Assembly (NCBI RefSeq): GCF_018398875.1
Contig: NZ_JAGWDK010000027.1
Coordinates: forward strand, 1 to 64,000
DNA: 64,000 nt
Source: Bradyrhizobium sp. sGM-13
GTDB lineage: Bacteria > Pseudomonadota > Alphaproteobacteria > Rhizobiales > Xanthobacteraceae
Direction: 5' to 3'
Positions 10,989-20,661 of this stretch are shown one piece after another. Numbering within the stretch: position 1 is the stretch's first letter; every line of letters starts with the position of its first letter. The translations under genes and the position numbers were made by a program. The notes below the pieces were generated by a model that made no database searches, was not told the DNA's origin, and saw only the letters and a program-made list of their open reading frames with translations.

Positions 10989-11245
10989 TTACCGCTCGAA
11001 CACCGCAGCGCAAGCCGGGCTCAGGCTCGCCTTCTGCCGGCGCAGGCATGCGGCGATCTCACGCGCGTTCGGGATCTCGCCGGCACAGAACCGGTAGAGT
11101 CGCGCGTGCAGGCCCTGCGCTGTTCAGGCGTGCCTTGCTGGGCATTGGCCGAACCAGTGGCCATCAGCGTAAGCAGGAAGCCGAGCGTCGAAGCCCGACG
11201 GGAACGACAGAGAAGAGCCGCACCTCGCGCAAACCTTGCCTTCAT
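10989..11245 (-). pseudogene. Frameshifted small secreted Cys-rich protein
   Basis: The gene starts MKARFARGAALLCRSRRAST with a signal peptide ending ANA-QQGTPEQRRACTRD. After ACTRD the frame turns into an unlikely Arg/Ser-rich tail. The next frame continues the protein sensibly as LYRFCAGEIPNAREIAACLR, then RQKASLSPACAAVFER and a TAA stop at 10989-10991. The span of 257 bases is one base short of a multiple of three, so a single-base loss near 11100-11106 explains it. The repaired protein of 85 residues would have four Cys in its mature part, like small periplasmic proteins common in Bradyrhizobium. A sequencing error cannot be excluded. Confidence 0.8.
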
Positions 11246-11498
11246 GACCCGCGTCTCCCTGGACCATGCCCGCTTTGACAAAAACAGGCGCCGTCCAGCC
11301 CAGTACGCGAACTGATTTTTGAAAAATGTGATTGTTCTCACACGCGCCGCTTGTGTGCGTGCCTAGTGTTCGCGCCGGAACTCAACACTTTAGTAACCAG
11401 CTTTGCCGCGGCCGGCCAATCGATAAAATTCGAACGGTCCGCTCAATCTGGGAACAAAATACATTTGAGATAATCGCCTCCGGAACCCGGAGAGCGCG

Positions 11499-11678
11499 AT
11501 GAGCGAAGTTGAATACGATTTGCTGCTGGAAGCCGTGCAGACAGCAGTTGCGCCAGTCCCGGAGGATGATTTCGTGGTCCAGACCCAGGGCTTTTATCCG
11601 TCGCCGCGCGCCGCCAACGACAATGGAGCCTCTTGGCCGCTGGTTCCGTTCCCTGAGGGCTGGTATGCCGCCTGCTGA
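11499..11678 (+). CDS. Small hypothetical protein (59 aa)
   Basis: A 59-residue acidic protein starting MSEVEYDLLLEAVQTAVAPV and ending in a Trp/aromatic-rich tail, ASWPLVPFPEGWYAAC. GGAG lies 6 bases before the ATG. The family is not recognised. The last codons leave 63 bases to the convergent tRNA-Cys. Confidence 0.6.
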   Translation: MSEVEYDLLLEAVQTAVAPVPEDDFVVQTQGFYPSPRAANDNGASWPLVPFPEGWYAAC

Positions 11679-11741
11679 TAGCGGCCGGTCTCCTGCGGCC
11701 TCTCATATAATCTAATCGGTCTAAGTCATTGATTATATGAA

Positions 11742-11815
11742 TGGAGGCCACGACCAGAATTGAACTGGTGTACACGGTTTTGCAGACCGTTGCGTAACCA
11801 CTCCGCCACGTGGCC
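11742..11815 (-). tRNA. tRNA-Cys (anticodon GCA)
   Basis: On the minus strand the acceptor stem is GGCCACG/CGTGGCC. The anticodon stem ACGGT/ACCGT encloses CTGCAAA with anticodon GCA, and the T-arm carries GTTCAATTC. The CCA end is encoded. Confidence 0.97.
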
Positions 11816-11921
11816 CCATCGGGCGCACTCATATACGCCCCGCCTCGGATAGGCAACCAAGCAGCGCAATTCATGCCTGCGCTGGTTAGCAAACCGACAC
11901 TGTTCGAAAAAGGCTGCCGCC

Positions 11922-12602
11922 TCAACCTCCGGACGGATCGCCTATCCGATTATTCCGCAGTCCCAGCTTGGCGGTCCTGGCGCGGATGCCCCCGACCGTC
12001 CGTTTCATTTCCAGCGCGATCGCCCTCGGGGGCTTGCCGCTGCCGATCAGCGAGCGCAGCAGCGCATCGTCTTCCGCCGTCCATTCGGCGCCGCTCAGTT
12101 GAAAGCGGTCTTCGCAGCCGGTTTCCTTGGCCGGTGCCGCAAACCGTTCCCAGCCCAGCGTCTCATGGAAAATGACGATAAAGGCGATCCAGAGAACGAT
12201 AGCCCGCCCCTCGGACAGGGCGGCCGATTTGAGATGTTCCGCGCTGAACGTCGCCGGCCGCAAAGCGTCCAGCGCAAGCCAGATGTCTGAAGCGATCGAA
12301 TTGACGAAATAGACGTACAGCGACACGAAGGGGCCGGCGGCCATGGCGCCGATGGCTGCGATCAGCCAAAGCGGCAGTTTTCCCTTGGCTCTTTTGCTCA
12401 CCATTTGGGTGGCGAGGCCGGTCAGGCACCAGGGCACAATGGCGAGCGAGAGAACATAAAGCGTAGCCCCTGCGCCTCCCATGATGGCCGCATGCGGTCC
12501 GAGAACGACCGAAAGCATTGCCAGCACAATCGGAACGCCGCAGAAGAAAACGAGATCGATCAAGGCCTGTTTGGACAGGCGCCAATGCGCCACCAGTTCC
12601 AT
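11922..12602 (-). CDS. Membrane protein with C-terminal Myb/SANT-like helix-turn-helix
   Basis: A 226-residue protein with three or four hydrophobic segments in its first 150 residues (starting MELVAHWRLSKQALIDLVFF, then about 40-75, 85-115 and 135-155). A short helix-turn-helix-like domain of about 45 residues follows: EWTAEDDALLRSLIGSGKPP, then IALEMKRTVGGIRARTAKLGL. This last motif resembles the small Myb/GcrA-like domain found in many Bradyrhizobium proteins, where it is usually soluble. The ATG at 12602 was chosen because the upstream extension is Arg-rich and unlike a coding start. A membrane-tethered DNA-binding role is inference. Confidence 0.75.
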   Translation of the reverse strand: MELVAHWRLSKQALIDLVFFCGVPIVLAMLSVVLGPHAAIMGGAGATLYVLSLAIVPWCLTGLATQMVSKRAKGKLPLWLIAAIGAMAAGPFVSLYVYFVNSIASDIWLALDALRPATFSAEHLKSAALSEGRAIVLWIAFIVIFHETLGWERFAAPAKETGCEDRFQLSGAEWTAEDDALLRSLIGSGKPPRAIALEMKRTVGGIRARTAKLGLRNNRIGDPSGG

Positions 12603-12846
12603 CGCGTTGCTCCGCTTGCATCCGACGCGCCAGTCATAGTGCGAGCGACGGAATGGAGCAACGTGTGTCCGCAACATCCAACCTGCCATCTGGCGCGGTC
12701 GGGCAACGTCAAACAAATAGATTGTGCGGACGCGGACGGCGTACCGCCGTCGCCGCGCCATCCAGACATCTTCGTTGGCTGGCCGCTATTCCGAATTGCG
12801 GCCGGGCTCACGCGCCTCTGTTTGGCGTGAATGCCCGGTTACGCGA

Positions 12847-12918
12847 TTACAACAGCATGCTGATGGCCACGACGATGAACGGCGCGGCCACCAGCAAGAC
12901 CGGCCACAGCCGGAACAT
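12847..12918 (-). CDS. Putative 23-aa membrane peptide, translationally coupled
   Basis: MFRLWPVLLVAAPFIVVAIS plus MLL is a single predicted membrane helix with a positively charged start. Its ATG overlaps the TGA of the upstream gene (TGATG), which would allow coupled translation. No other gene is seen between 12603 and 12846. Real expression is unproven; short hydrophobic ORFs also arise by chance. Confidence 0.4.
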   Translation of the reverse strand: MFRLWPVLLVAAPFIVVAISMLL

Positions 12919-13394
12919 CAGGCGACGAGACTACTACCTGCAATCTTCTTCTTGAGCGTCTCGCAGACGGTGCGGACTTCGGACGTCATCAGGGAACAAT
13001 CCTCGATCTGCAGGAAGTAGCGCTTGCCTTCCTCGCGATAGTTAGCAGCCAATTCCTTGATCTCGGAAACCATGGCGTGAACGCCGGCCACCATCGCTTC
13101 ACATCGTTTGGCGGCGTCGGTTAGTTCCGCACCGAGCGCTTCAATCTCCTTCACTGCCGCATCATATTCGCGGACCACAGCTTCGGCCGACAGTTTGCCG
13201 ACCTGATTGACCCCTTCCTTGTGCTCGACATAGTCGGGCATCGGGCCTTTCGGCAGCGGGTGGTCATCGCTGTGGGGTAGTTCTCGGATAGCGGGCGCTC
13301 GCCGGGCATTGTAGATGAGAGTACCGATTTCCCCTTCGATTTCATCAGCGTCAAGCAATGGAGATCGAGTGAGAATTTCTGTGGTCAAAGACAT
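12918..13394 (-). CDS. Hypothetical coiled-coil protein (158 aa)
   Basis: A soluble, acidic protein. Residues 1-65 are probably unstructured and include DDHPLPKGPMPDYVEHKEGV. Residues 70-150 form a long predicted helix or coiled coil with heptad-like spacing (AVKEIEALGAELTDAAKRC, then VSEIKELAANYREEGKRYF). No signal peptide or membrane segment was seen. It resembles uncharacterised proteins found across Bradyrhizobium, and I can assign no function. It is followed without a gap by the 23-residue membrane peptide. Confidence 0.75.
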   Translation of the reverse strand: MSLTTEILTRSPLLDADEIEGEIGTLIYNARRAPAIRELPHSDDHPLPKGPMPDYVEHKEGVNQVGKLSAEAVVREYDAAVKEIEALGAELTDAAKRCEAMVAGVHAMVSEIKELAANYREEGKRYFLQIEDCSLMTSEVRTVCETLKKKIAGSSLVA

Positions 13395-13590
13395 CGACTT
13401 TGCTCCAAATGGTTACGCGGAGAGCGGAGAATTTAGCATCGTCAATGGGAATGTCATCCTTGTCCACAGGTCGCTATGTACCCTTGCAGACATTGGAACC
13501 GCCGCGTTGGTATCATGGTCATGACGGTTTACGGGGCAACGCTGCACAATTTGAGATACAGCAATCTCGTCGACGCAGCTCTTGCTTGGG

Positions 13591-14322
13591 TTAGCCGCGC
13601 TTACGACGGCGGTAATCCCGCTTCTTCGGCTTCGGTGCAAGTTCCGGCATCTCCGCCTGCACTTCCAGATACCTTGCCAGCATGCGATCGAAGCTGGCGT
13701 TGAGTGCCTCCGCGATCTCGGGCCGCTTCTCGAGCCCGGCGAGCAGCAGGCCGGCGGCCTCGATGGTGGATAGGCCGTCGCGGCGCGGCTCCTTGCGGAG
13801 TTTGCCGTAACGCGAGGGGCGCTTCGGGCCCAGAATGACCCGCTGGCATTTCAGCATCCACGCGTTGCGCCACCACAGCGCCTTGGCCTGGCTCCATGTG
13901 CCGTCCAGCAGCACGATGCCTTCGATGTCGGACAGGATGGCGCGCTGGTGCGGCTCGACCTCGCCCTTGCGGTTGATCGCCACAATCTCGGCATCGGTGT
14001 CGAGATCGCTGACCTTGGCCGAGCCGAGATAGAGCACCGCCCAGCGGGAAGGATCGTCGACCTTCCGTCCCAGCGCCTTGGAGAGGCTCGGCCAGGACAG
14101 GCCGATTTTGACGACCGCGTCCTTGAAGTGCATCGCCGTCAGCCGCGCGGTTCCGAGCGCCCTGTCCTGCTCCTGCGGATGCTGCAGGATCAGGAGCGAG
14201 ATCTTGCTCTCGATCGGCTTGACGCTGTCGCAGATGCAGAGCGGCAGCGGCTTGCCGCAATGCGGACAGTCCGGAACGGCCTCCATCGCGGTTCCGGCCT
14301 CGGAATTGGATTGGTCTGACAT
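13591..14322 (-). CDS. DTW-domain tRNA-uridine aminocarboxypropyltransferase-like protein
   Basis: A 243-residue protein with the DTW signature DGTW at 140-143. An N-terminal zinc-binding-type motif C-P-H-C-G-K-P-L-P-L-C-I-C places Cys at 19, 22, 29 and 31. DTW-family enzymes (TapT/YfiP, DTWD1/2) transfer the aminocarboxypropyl group of SAM to uridine in tRNA to make acp3U. The Lys/Arg-rich C-terminal tail fits RNA binding. I chose the ATG at 14322; the open frame extends 12 codons further. It follows the efflux operon by 36 bases on the same strand, probably incidentally. Confidence 0.88.
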   Translation of the reverse strand: MSDQSNSEAGTAMEAVPDCPHCGKPLPLCICDSVKPIESKISLLILQHPQEQDRALGTARLTAMHFKDAVVKIGLSWPSLSKALGRKVDDPSRWAVLYLGSAKVSDLDTDAEIVAINRKGEVEPHQRAILSDIEGIVLLDGTWSQAKALWWRNAWMLKCQRVILGPKRPSRYGKLRKEPRRDGLSTIEAAGLLLAGLEKRPEIAEALNASFDRMLARYLEVQAEMPELAPKPKKRDYRRRKRG

Positions 14323-14358
14323 CCGCCCGCTATACGCTTTCCGCAGGCGGTAATCCAA

Positions 14359-17300
14359 CTATTCGGCAGGCGCGGCGATCGCCGCCGGCCGCGATCGCCG
14401 CCGCAGCCGGTCGATCAGGAGGTAGATCACCGGCGTCGTGTACAGCGTCAGGATCTGCGACACGACCAATCCGCCGATGATGGTGATGCCGAGCGGCCGG
14501 CGCAGCTCGGTGCCGGGGCCGGTGGCGATGACCAGCGGAATGCCGGCGAACAGCGCCGCCAGCGTCGTCATCAGGATCGGCCGGAAGCGGGCGCGGCAGG
14601 CCTCGAAGATCGCGTCAGCCGACGACAGGCCGCGGTGGCGCTCGGCATCGAGCGCGAAATCCACCATCATGATGCCGTTCTTCTTGACGATGCCGATCAA
14701 CAGGATGATGCCAACAAAGGCGATCACGGTCAGCGGCGTATTGGTCACCTGCAGCGCCAGCAGCGCGCCGAGGCCTGCGGACGGCAGGGTCGAGATGATC
14801 GTGATCGGATGGGCCAGGCTCTCATAGAGCACGCCAAGCACGATATACATCGCCACCAATGCGCCGAGGATCAGAAGCGGCTGCCGCCCGCTGGTCCTGT
14901 CAAAGTCGCCGGCACTGCCGTCGAAGCTGCCGCGGATGCCCTCCGGCATGTGCAGTTCCTCGACCGCGCGCTGGATATTGGAGGTCGCGACCTCCAGCGG
15001 CACATCGGGCAGCAGGTTGAACGAAACCGTCGTCGAAGGAAACGATTGCGAGTGGTACACCGCAAGCGGCGACAGGCCGCGCTGGTAGCGCACCACGGCC
15101 GATAGCGGCACCTGGGCATCGTTGGCACCTGCCACATAAATCCGCTCCAGATTGGAAGGATCGCTCTGGAATTTCGGGTCGATTTCCAGCACCACCATGT
15201 ACTGGTTGCGCTGGGTATAGATGATCGAAATCTGGCGCTGGGCGAAGGCGTTGTTCAGGGCGTTGTCGATGTCCTGGATGCTAACGCCGAGGCTCGAGGC
15301 GGTCTTGCGGTCGATCACCAGCGACAATTGCAGCCCGCCGGGGTCGCGGTCGCTGGAAATGTCGGTGATGCCCTCTACCGTCTCCATGCGCTTGGCGACC
15401 AGCGGCGCCCATTTCTGCAGGAGCTCGAGATTCGCGCTCGACAGCGTGTACTGGTAATCGGAATCGCTTTGCCGGCCACCGGTGCGGAGGTCCTGCGCCG
15501 CGAACATGAACAGGCGGATCCCAGCGACCCGATAGAGATTTTTGCGCAGGCGATCGATTACCTGCGCCGTCGACATGTCGGCCCGCTCCTCCGGCGGCTT
15601 CAGGCTGATGAACATGGTGCCGCGGTTGGAGCCGCCGCCGCCCGGACCGGCGGGCCCGCCGAGCGAAGAGCCAATGGCGGCGACTGCCGGATCGGCCATC
15701 ACGATGTCGGCCAGTTGTTGCTGCAGCCCGAGCATTGCCTGGAACGAGGTATCGGGAGATGCGCGTGTCGCGCCAATGACAAGACCGCTGTCGTCGGTCG
15801 GGAAGTAGCCTTTCGGCGTCTTGATGTAGAGCACCACCGTCAGCGCAATGGTGGCAAAGAACACGAGCAGGGTCAGGAACGGGAAGCCGAGCACCGCCCG
15901 CAGCGTCCAGGTGTAGAAGGAAACGATGCGCGACAGCGTGCCCTCGACCAGCCGGTCGAACCAGGTCGCGCGATCGGAGGTCGCTTCCTTGATATAATGC
16001 GCGCAGATCATCGGCGTGATCGTGAGCGACACAACGGTCGACACCACGATGGCAAAGGTCAGCGTCAGCGAGAATTCGCGCAGCAGCCGGCCGACGATCC
16101 CGTCCATGAAAATCAGCGGCGTGAAGGCCGCGATCAGCGACAGGCTGATCGACAGCACGGTAAAGCCGATCTGCTTGGCGCCTTCGACCGCCGCCGGATA
16201 CGGCGCCATGCCGTGTTCGAGGTTGCGGTACATGTTCTCGATCATGACGATGGCGTCGTCGACCACGAAGCCCACCGAGATCGCCAACGCCATCAGCGAC
16301 AGATTGTCGATCGAGAATCCGGCGAGCCACATCCCGGCGCAGGTTCCGGCCAGGGCCAGCGGCACCGAAACGCCGGCCGCAATGGTCGGCGTCAACCGCC
16401 GCAGGAACGCGAACACCACCACCATGACGAGAAATGCCGTCGCCAGCAGCGTGTACTGCATGTCGAGCACGCTGGCGCGGATGGTGCCGGTGCGGTCGAC
16501 GAGGGTCGAAATCTCCACGCCGCCGGGCAGCCACTGCTTCAGTTCCGGCAGCAGCGCCCTCACCCGATCGACAGTATCGATCACGTTGGCATCGCCCTGC
16601 TTGGTGATCTGGATCAGGACCGCCGGCTGCTTGTTGAACCAGGCGATCGAGCGGCTGTTGCGCACGGAATCCTCGACCTCGGCGACATCGGCGAGGCGGA
16701 CGAAATTGCCGGCGGAGCTCTTGATGATGATGTCGCGGAATTCGGCCGCGGTGCGCATCTGCTTGTTGGTCGAGATCGTCTCGCTCTGGCGGCCGCCGTT
16801 GAAGATCCCGACCGGCCCGAGCGGATTGGCATTGATGATCGCGAGCCGCACGTCGTCGGTCGCGATCCCAGCATTCGACAGCGCAACCGGGTTGAGCGCA
16901 ATCCGAACCGCCGGCTGGTCGGCGCCGGTGACGTTGACTTCGCCAACGCCCGGAACCTGCGAGATGCGCTGCGCAATCACGGTATCGGCGACGTCGTACA
17001 TCGCACTCGTCGTCAGCGTCTTCGACGTCAGTGCCAGCACGAACACCGGGGCGGCCGCGGGATTGGCTTTGCGAAAGCGTGGCAACGACGGCAGGTCCGT
17101 CGGCAGATCCGCTAGTGACGCATTGATCGCGGCTTGCACGTCGCGCGCGGCGCGATCGATGTTGCGGCCGATCGAGAATTGCAATTGGATGCTGGTGGTG
17201 CCGAGCGAACTGGTTGAGGTGATCCGGTCAAGGCCCGCGATCTGGCCGAGCCGGCGTTCCAGCGGCGCGGCAACCGTCGCGGCCATCACGGAAGGATCGG

Positions 17301-17463
17301 CGCCGGGACGCGTGGCGGACACCCGGATCATCGGGAAATCGACATTGGGCACCGAGGAGACCGGCAGAAAAACATAGGCGACCATGCCGACCAGGAAGAG
17401 CCCGATCGCCAGCAGCGTGGTGCCCACCGGCCGCCGTATGAAGGGCTCCGAGATCGATGCCAT
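14359..17463 (-). CDS. RND multidrug efflux permease, second subunit (MdtC-like)
   Basis: A 1034-residue inner-membrane proton-driven pump starting MASISEPFIRRPVGTTLLAI. It has twelve predicted membrane helices with two large periplasmic loops (about 35-335 and 555-865). The proton-relay pair Asp-Asp is intact in VGFVVDDAIVMIEN near residue 405. The paired arrangement with the next RND gene matches MdtB-MdtC, where two different subunits form the trimer. It starts directly after the stop of the first RND gene with no gap, so the two are co-expressed. Substrates cannot be told from sequence. Confidence 0.94.
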   Translation of the reverse strand: MASISEPFIRRPVGTTLLAIGLFLVGMVAYVFLPVSSVPNVDFPMIRVSATRPGADPSVMAATVAAPLERRLGQIAGLDRITSTSSLGTTSIQLQFSIGRNIDRAARDVQAAINASLADLPTDLPSLPRFRKANPAAAPVFVLALTSKTLTTSAMYDVADTVIAQRISQVPGVGEVNVTGADQPAVRIALNPVALSNAGIATDDVRLAIINANPLGPVGIFNGGRQSETISTNKQMRTAAEFRDIIIKSSAGNFVRLADVAEVEDSVRNSRSIAWFNKQPAVLIQITKQGDANVIDTVDRVRALLPELKQWLPGGVEISTLVDRTGTIRASVLDMQYTLLATAFLVMVVVFAFLRRLTPTIAAGVSVPLALAGTCAGMWLAGFSIDNLSLMALAISVGFVVDDAIVMIENMYRNLEHGMAPYPAAVEGAKQIGFTVLSISLSLIAAFTPLIFMDGIVGRLLREFSLTLTFAIVVSTVVSLTITPMICAHYIKEATSDRATWFDRLVEGTLSRIVSFYTWTLRAVLGFPFLTLLVFFATIALTVVLYIKTPKGYFPTDDSGLVIGATRASPDTSFQAMLGLQQQLADIVMADPAVAAIGSSLGGPAGPGGGGSNRGTMFISLKPPEERADMSTAQVIDRLRKNLYRVAGIRLFMFAAQDLRTGGRQSDSDYQYTLSSANLELLQKWAPLVAKRMETVEGITDISSDRDPGGLQLSLVIDRKTASSLGVSIQDIDNALNNAFAQRQISIIYTQRNQYMVVLEIDPKFQSDPSNLERIYVAGANDAQVPLSAVVRYQRGLSPLAVYHSQSFPSTTVSFNLLPDVPLEVATSNIQRAVEELHMPEGIRGSFDGSAGDFDRTSGRQPLLILGALVAMYIVLGVLYESLAHPITIISTLPSAGLGALLALQVTNTPLTVIAFVGIILLIGIVKKNGIMMVDFALDAERHRGLSSADAIFEACRARFRPILMTTLAALFAGIPLVIATGPGTELRRPLGITIIGGLVVSQILTLYTTPVIYLLIDRLRRRSRPAAIAAPAE

Positions 17464-20400
17464 CTACTGCATCCCCTCAGTGGCGCCGGCGACCGGCGGC
17501 CCGGTGGGCCCGGGGTCCGGCACCGCCTTCTGAATTTTCCGGTTGAGCCGGTCGAGTGCTAGGTAAATCACCGGTGTCGTATAGAGCGTCAGCAACTGGC
17601 TCAGCAGCAAGCCGCCGATGATGGAAATGCCGAGCGGAAAGCGCAATTCTGCGCCGGTGCCGCTTTCGATCGCCAGCGGCAGCGCGCCGAACAGCGCCGC
17701 CAGCGTCGTCATCATAATGGGGCGGAAGCGCAACAGGCAGGCCTGTACGATCGCCTCGGAAGGCGACATGCCCTGATGCCGTTCGGCTTCAAGCGCGAAG
17801 TCGATCATCATGATCGCGTTCTTCTTGACGATGCCCATCAACAGGATGATGCCAATTAGGCCGATCACCGACAGATCCTGCCCGAACAGCATCAGCGCCA
17901 GAATGGCGCCGACGCCGGCGGACGGCAGCGTCGAGAGAATGGTGATCGGGTGAATGTAGCTCTCATAGAGCACGCCAAGCACGATATAGATGGTAACGAT
18001 CGCCGCCAGAATGAGCCATGGCTGGCCGGCGAGCGACTTGGAGAATTCGGCCGCGTCACCCGCATAGACACCGACGATGCTGCCGGGCATGCCGATTCTG
18101 GTCTCGATCTGCTTGGCCGCCTCGACGGCATCGCCCAACGCCTCGCCGGGGGCGAGGTTGAAACTGAGCGAGACCGCCGGAAACTGCGCCAGATGCGAGA
18201 TCGCCAGCGGCGCGGTGGTGCGGGTCAGCGTCGCCACCGCCGACAGCGGCACCTGGGCGCCGGGCGCGCCGGCGGTCGTGCTCGCAGCTCCCGGGAGATA
18301 GAGTTTCGATAGGATCGACGGGTCGCGCTGGTACATCGGCATCGCCTCCAGCACCACGCGATACTGGTTGGCTTGGCCGTAGATCGTCGAAATCTGCCGC
18401 TGCGCAAAGGCATCGTTGAGGGTGTCGTTGACCGCCTGCAGGCTGACGCCGAGCTGGCCGGCGCGTTGACGATCGATGTTGAGCGCGGCGCGCAAGCCGC
18501 CCTCCTGCGCTTCCGACGAGACATCGCGGAACAGCGGATCCCGGCGCATCTCGGCAATGAGCTTCTGCGACCACAGCGAGACCTGCGCCGCATCGGTGCC
18601 GGTCAGCGTGTACTGGTACTGCGAGCGGCTCGACTGGGTCGAGATCTGCACGTCCTGCACAGGCTGGAAATAGATGGTCATGCCGGGAATTTTCGCTGTG
18701 CGCTGTTTGAGCCGGTCGACCACCACGGAAATATCATCGTGCCGCTCGCCACGCGGCCTAAGCGTCATCACCAGACGCCCGACATTGGTGGTCGGATTGA
18801 CCGATCCGGCCCCGATCACGGAGACGACGCCGATCACGTCCGGATCGGCCTGGATCGCGGCCGCCGCCGTCGCCTGGCGGCTTTGCATCTCGGCAAAGGA
18901 AACGTCGGGACCGGCCTCGGTCACTGCGACGATCGAGGCGGTATCCTGCAGCGGCAGAAAGCCCTTCGGCGCAATCACGTACATGAAGAGCGTCGCGGCG
19001 ATGGTGGCGAACGTCACCACAAGGGTCGCGCGCTGGCGCTGCAGCACCCACAGCAGCGTGCGATGGTAGAAAGCGACCATGCGGTCGATGAAGCGGCTGA
19101 CGGCGGCAAGCCCCGGGACCGTCATCTCTTCCCCGACATGCTTCAATAGTCGCGAACACATCATCGGCGTCAGCGTCAGCGACACGATCGCCGACGTCAC
19201 GACCGCAATCGTCAGCGTCAGCGCAAATTCGCGGAACATGCGCCCGACCAACCCGGACATGAACAAGAGCGGGATGAAGACCGCGATGAGCGACACCGTC
19301 AGCGAGATCACGGTAAAGCCGATTTCGCTGGCACCCTTCAGTGACGCCTCCATCACCGACTCGCCGTTCTCCATGTGGCGGACGATGTTCTCGATCATCA
19401 CGATGGCGTCGTCGACCACGAATCCGGTGCCGATCGTCAGGGCCATCAGCGACAGATTGTCGAGGCTCAATCCGGAAAAATACATGATGCCGAAGCTTGT
19501 GATCAGCGACAGCGGCAGCGCCACCCCCGCGATCAGGGTCGCGCGCAGCGAGCGCAGGAACAGCAACACCACCAACGTGACCAGCACCACGGAAAGGACC
19601 AGCGTGAACTGGACGTCCCGCACCGAGGCGCGGATGGTGACGGTGCGGTCGGAGACGATGTTCAGATTGACGCCGGCCGGGATCGCGCGCTGCACCTTGG
19701 GTATTTCGTCGCGGATCTGCCTGACGACCTCGATGACGTTGGCGCCGGGTTGGCGCTGGATGTCGATGATCACAGCCGGCGTGCCCTGATACCAGCCGCC
19801 GGTGCGATCGTTCTCCAGCCCGTCGACGATGGTGGCGACGTCGCCGATCGTGACAGGTGAGCCATTGCGATAGGCGATGATGATGGGCTTGTAGGCCTCC
19901 GCTACCGCGATCTGGTCGTTGGCGGCAATGGTGTAGGCCTGCTGCGCACCGTCGAGCGATCCCTTCGGCCCTGAGACGTTGGCGCCCGCGATGGCGCTAC
20001 GCAAATCTTCCATCGAGATGCCGTAGGCAGCGAGCCGCGCCAGATCGGCTTGCACCCGCACCGCAGGCTTGAGCCCGCCGAGGATCGCAACGCGCCCGAC
20101 GCCGGAAATCTGGCTGAGCCGCTGTCCCAGGATCGTATCGGCGATATCGCTCATGGCGCGCAGCGAAATCGTCTCCGACGTCAGCGCCAGTGTCAGGACC
20201 GGCGCATCCGCCGGGTTTACCTTGGCGTAGGTCGGCGGATACGGCAGATTCCTTGGCAGGACACCTGCCGCTGCGTTGATGGCCGCCTGCACGTCCTGGG
20301 TGGCGCCGTCGATGTCGCGGTTAAGGTCGAACTGCAGCGAAATCTGGCTGACGCCGAACGAACTGGTCGACTGCATCGAGGACAGCGAGGGAATCTGCCC

Positions 20401-20613
20401 AAGCTGACGCTCCAGCGGCGCCGTGATGAGCGAGGCGACCACGTCGGGGCTGGCACCCGGCAGTTGCGTCGTCACCTGCACGGTCGGGAAATCGACCTGC
20501 GGCAGCGCCGATACCGGTAGCGCCCAGTAGCCGAGCGCGCCGCCGATCATCAGCGCGATCCCGAGTAGCGAGGTCGCGATCGGCCGGCGGATGAACGGTT
20601 CGGAGACGCTCAT
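17464..20613 (-). CDS. RND multidrug efflux permease, first subunit (MdtB-like)
   Basis: A 1049-residue inner-membrane pump starting MSVSEPFIRRPIATSLLGIA. The proton-relay residues lie in TGFVVDDAIVMIENIV near residue 405, and the two periplasmic porter and docking regions are complete. The GALPLAIESGTGAELRFPLG segment near 980 is typical of the MdtB/MdtC branch. It lies 48 bases downstream of the adaptor gene and abuts the second RND gene. The operon OMP-adaptor-RND-RND is complete, so it should assemble a full tripartite channel. Confidence 0.94.
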   Translation of the reverse strand: MSVSEPFIRRPIATSLLGIALMIGGALGYWALPVSALPQVDFPTVQVTTQLPGASPDVVASLITAPLERQLGQIPSLSSMQSTSSFGVSQISLQFDLNRDIDGATQDVQAAINAAAGVLPRNLPYPPTYAKVNPADAPVLTLALTSETISLRAMSDIADTILGQRLSQISGVGRVAILGGLKPAVRVQADLARLAAYGISMEDLRSAIAGANVSGPKGSLDGAQQAYTIAANDQIAVAEAYKPIIIAYRNGSPVTIGDVATIVDGLENDRTGGWYQGTPAVIIDIQRQPGANVIEVVRQIRDEIPKVQRAIPAGVNLNIVSDRTVTIRASVRDVQFTLVLSVVLVTLVVLLFLRSLRATLIAGVALPLSLITSFGIMYFSGLSLDNLSLMALTIGTGFVVDDAIVMIENIVRHMENGESVMEASLKGASEIGFTVISLTVSLIAVFIPLLFMSGLVGRMFREFALTLTIAVVTSAIVSLTLTPMMCSRLLKHVGEEMTVPGLAAVSRFIDRMVAFYHRTLLWVLQRQRATLVVTFATIAATLFMYVIAPKGFLPLQDTASIVAVTEAGPDVSFAEMQSRQATAAAAIQADPDVIGVVSVIGAGSVNPTTNVGRLVMTLRPRGERHDDISVVVDRLKQRTAKIPGMTIYFQPVQDVQISTQSSRSQYQYTLTGTDAAQVSLWSQKLIAEMRRDPLFRDVSSEAQEGGLRAALNIDRQRAGQLGVSLQAVNDTLNDAFAQRQISTIYGQANQYRVVLEAMPMYQRDPSILSKLYLPGAASTTAGAPGAQVPLSAVATLTRTTAPLAISHLAQFPAVSLSFNLAPGEALGDAVEAAKQIETRIGMPGSIVGVYAGDAAEFSKSLAGQPWLILAAIVTIYIVLGVLYESYIHPITILSTLPSAGVGAILALMLFGQDLSVIGLIGIILLMGIVKKNAIMMIDFALEAERHQGMSPSEAIVQACLLRFRPIMMTTLAALFGALPLAIESGTGAELRFPLGISIIGGLLLSQLLTLYTTPVIYLALDRLNRKIQKAVPDPGPTGPPVAGATEGMQ

Positions 20614-20661
20614 GGTTGCGTGCTCACTTTACAAATTAATGTCAGGCGTGCGGCGCATCGA

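Noticed and set aside
11443..11925. 160-codon minus-strand frame
   Set aside because: It spans tRNA-Cys and the small plus-strand gene at 11499-11678 and has no recognisable domain.
15328..17115. 595-codon plus-strand frame
   Set aside because: It is antisense to a well-conserved RND pump gene and its Arg/His-rich product is typical of high-GC shadow frames.
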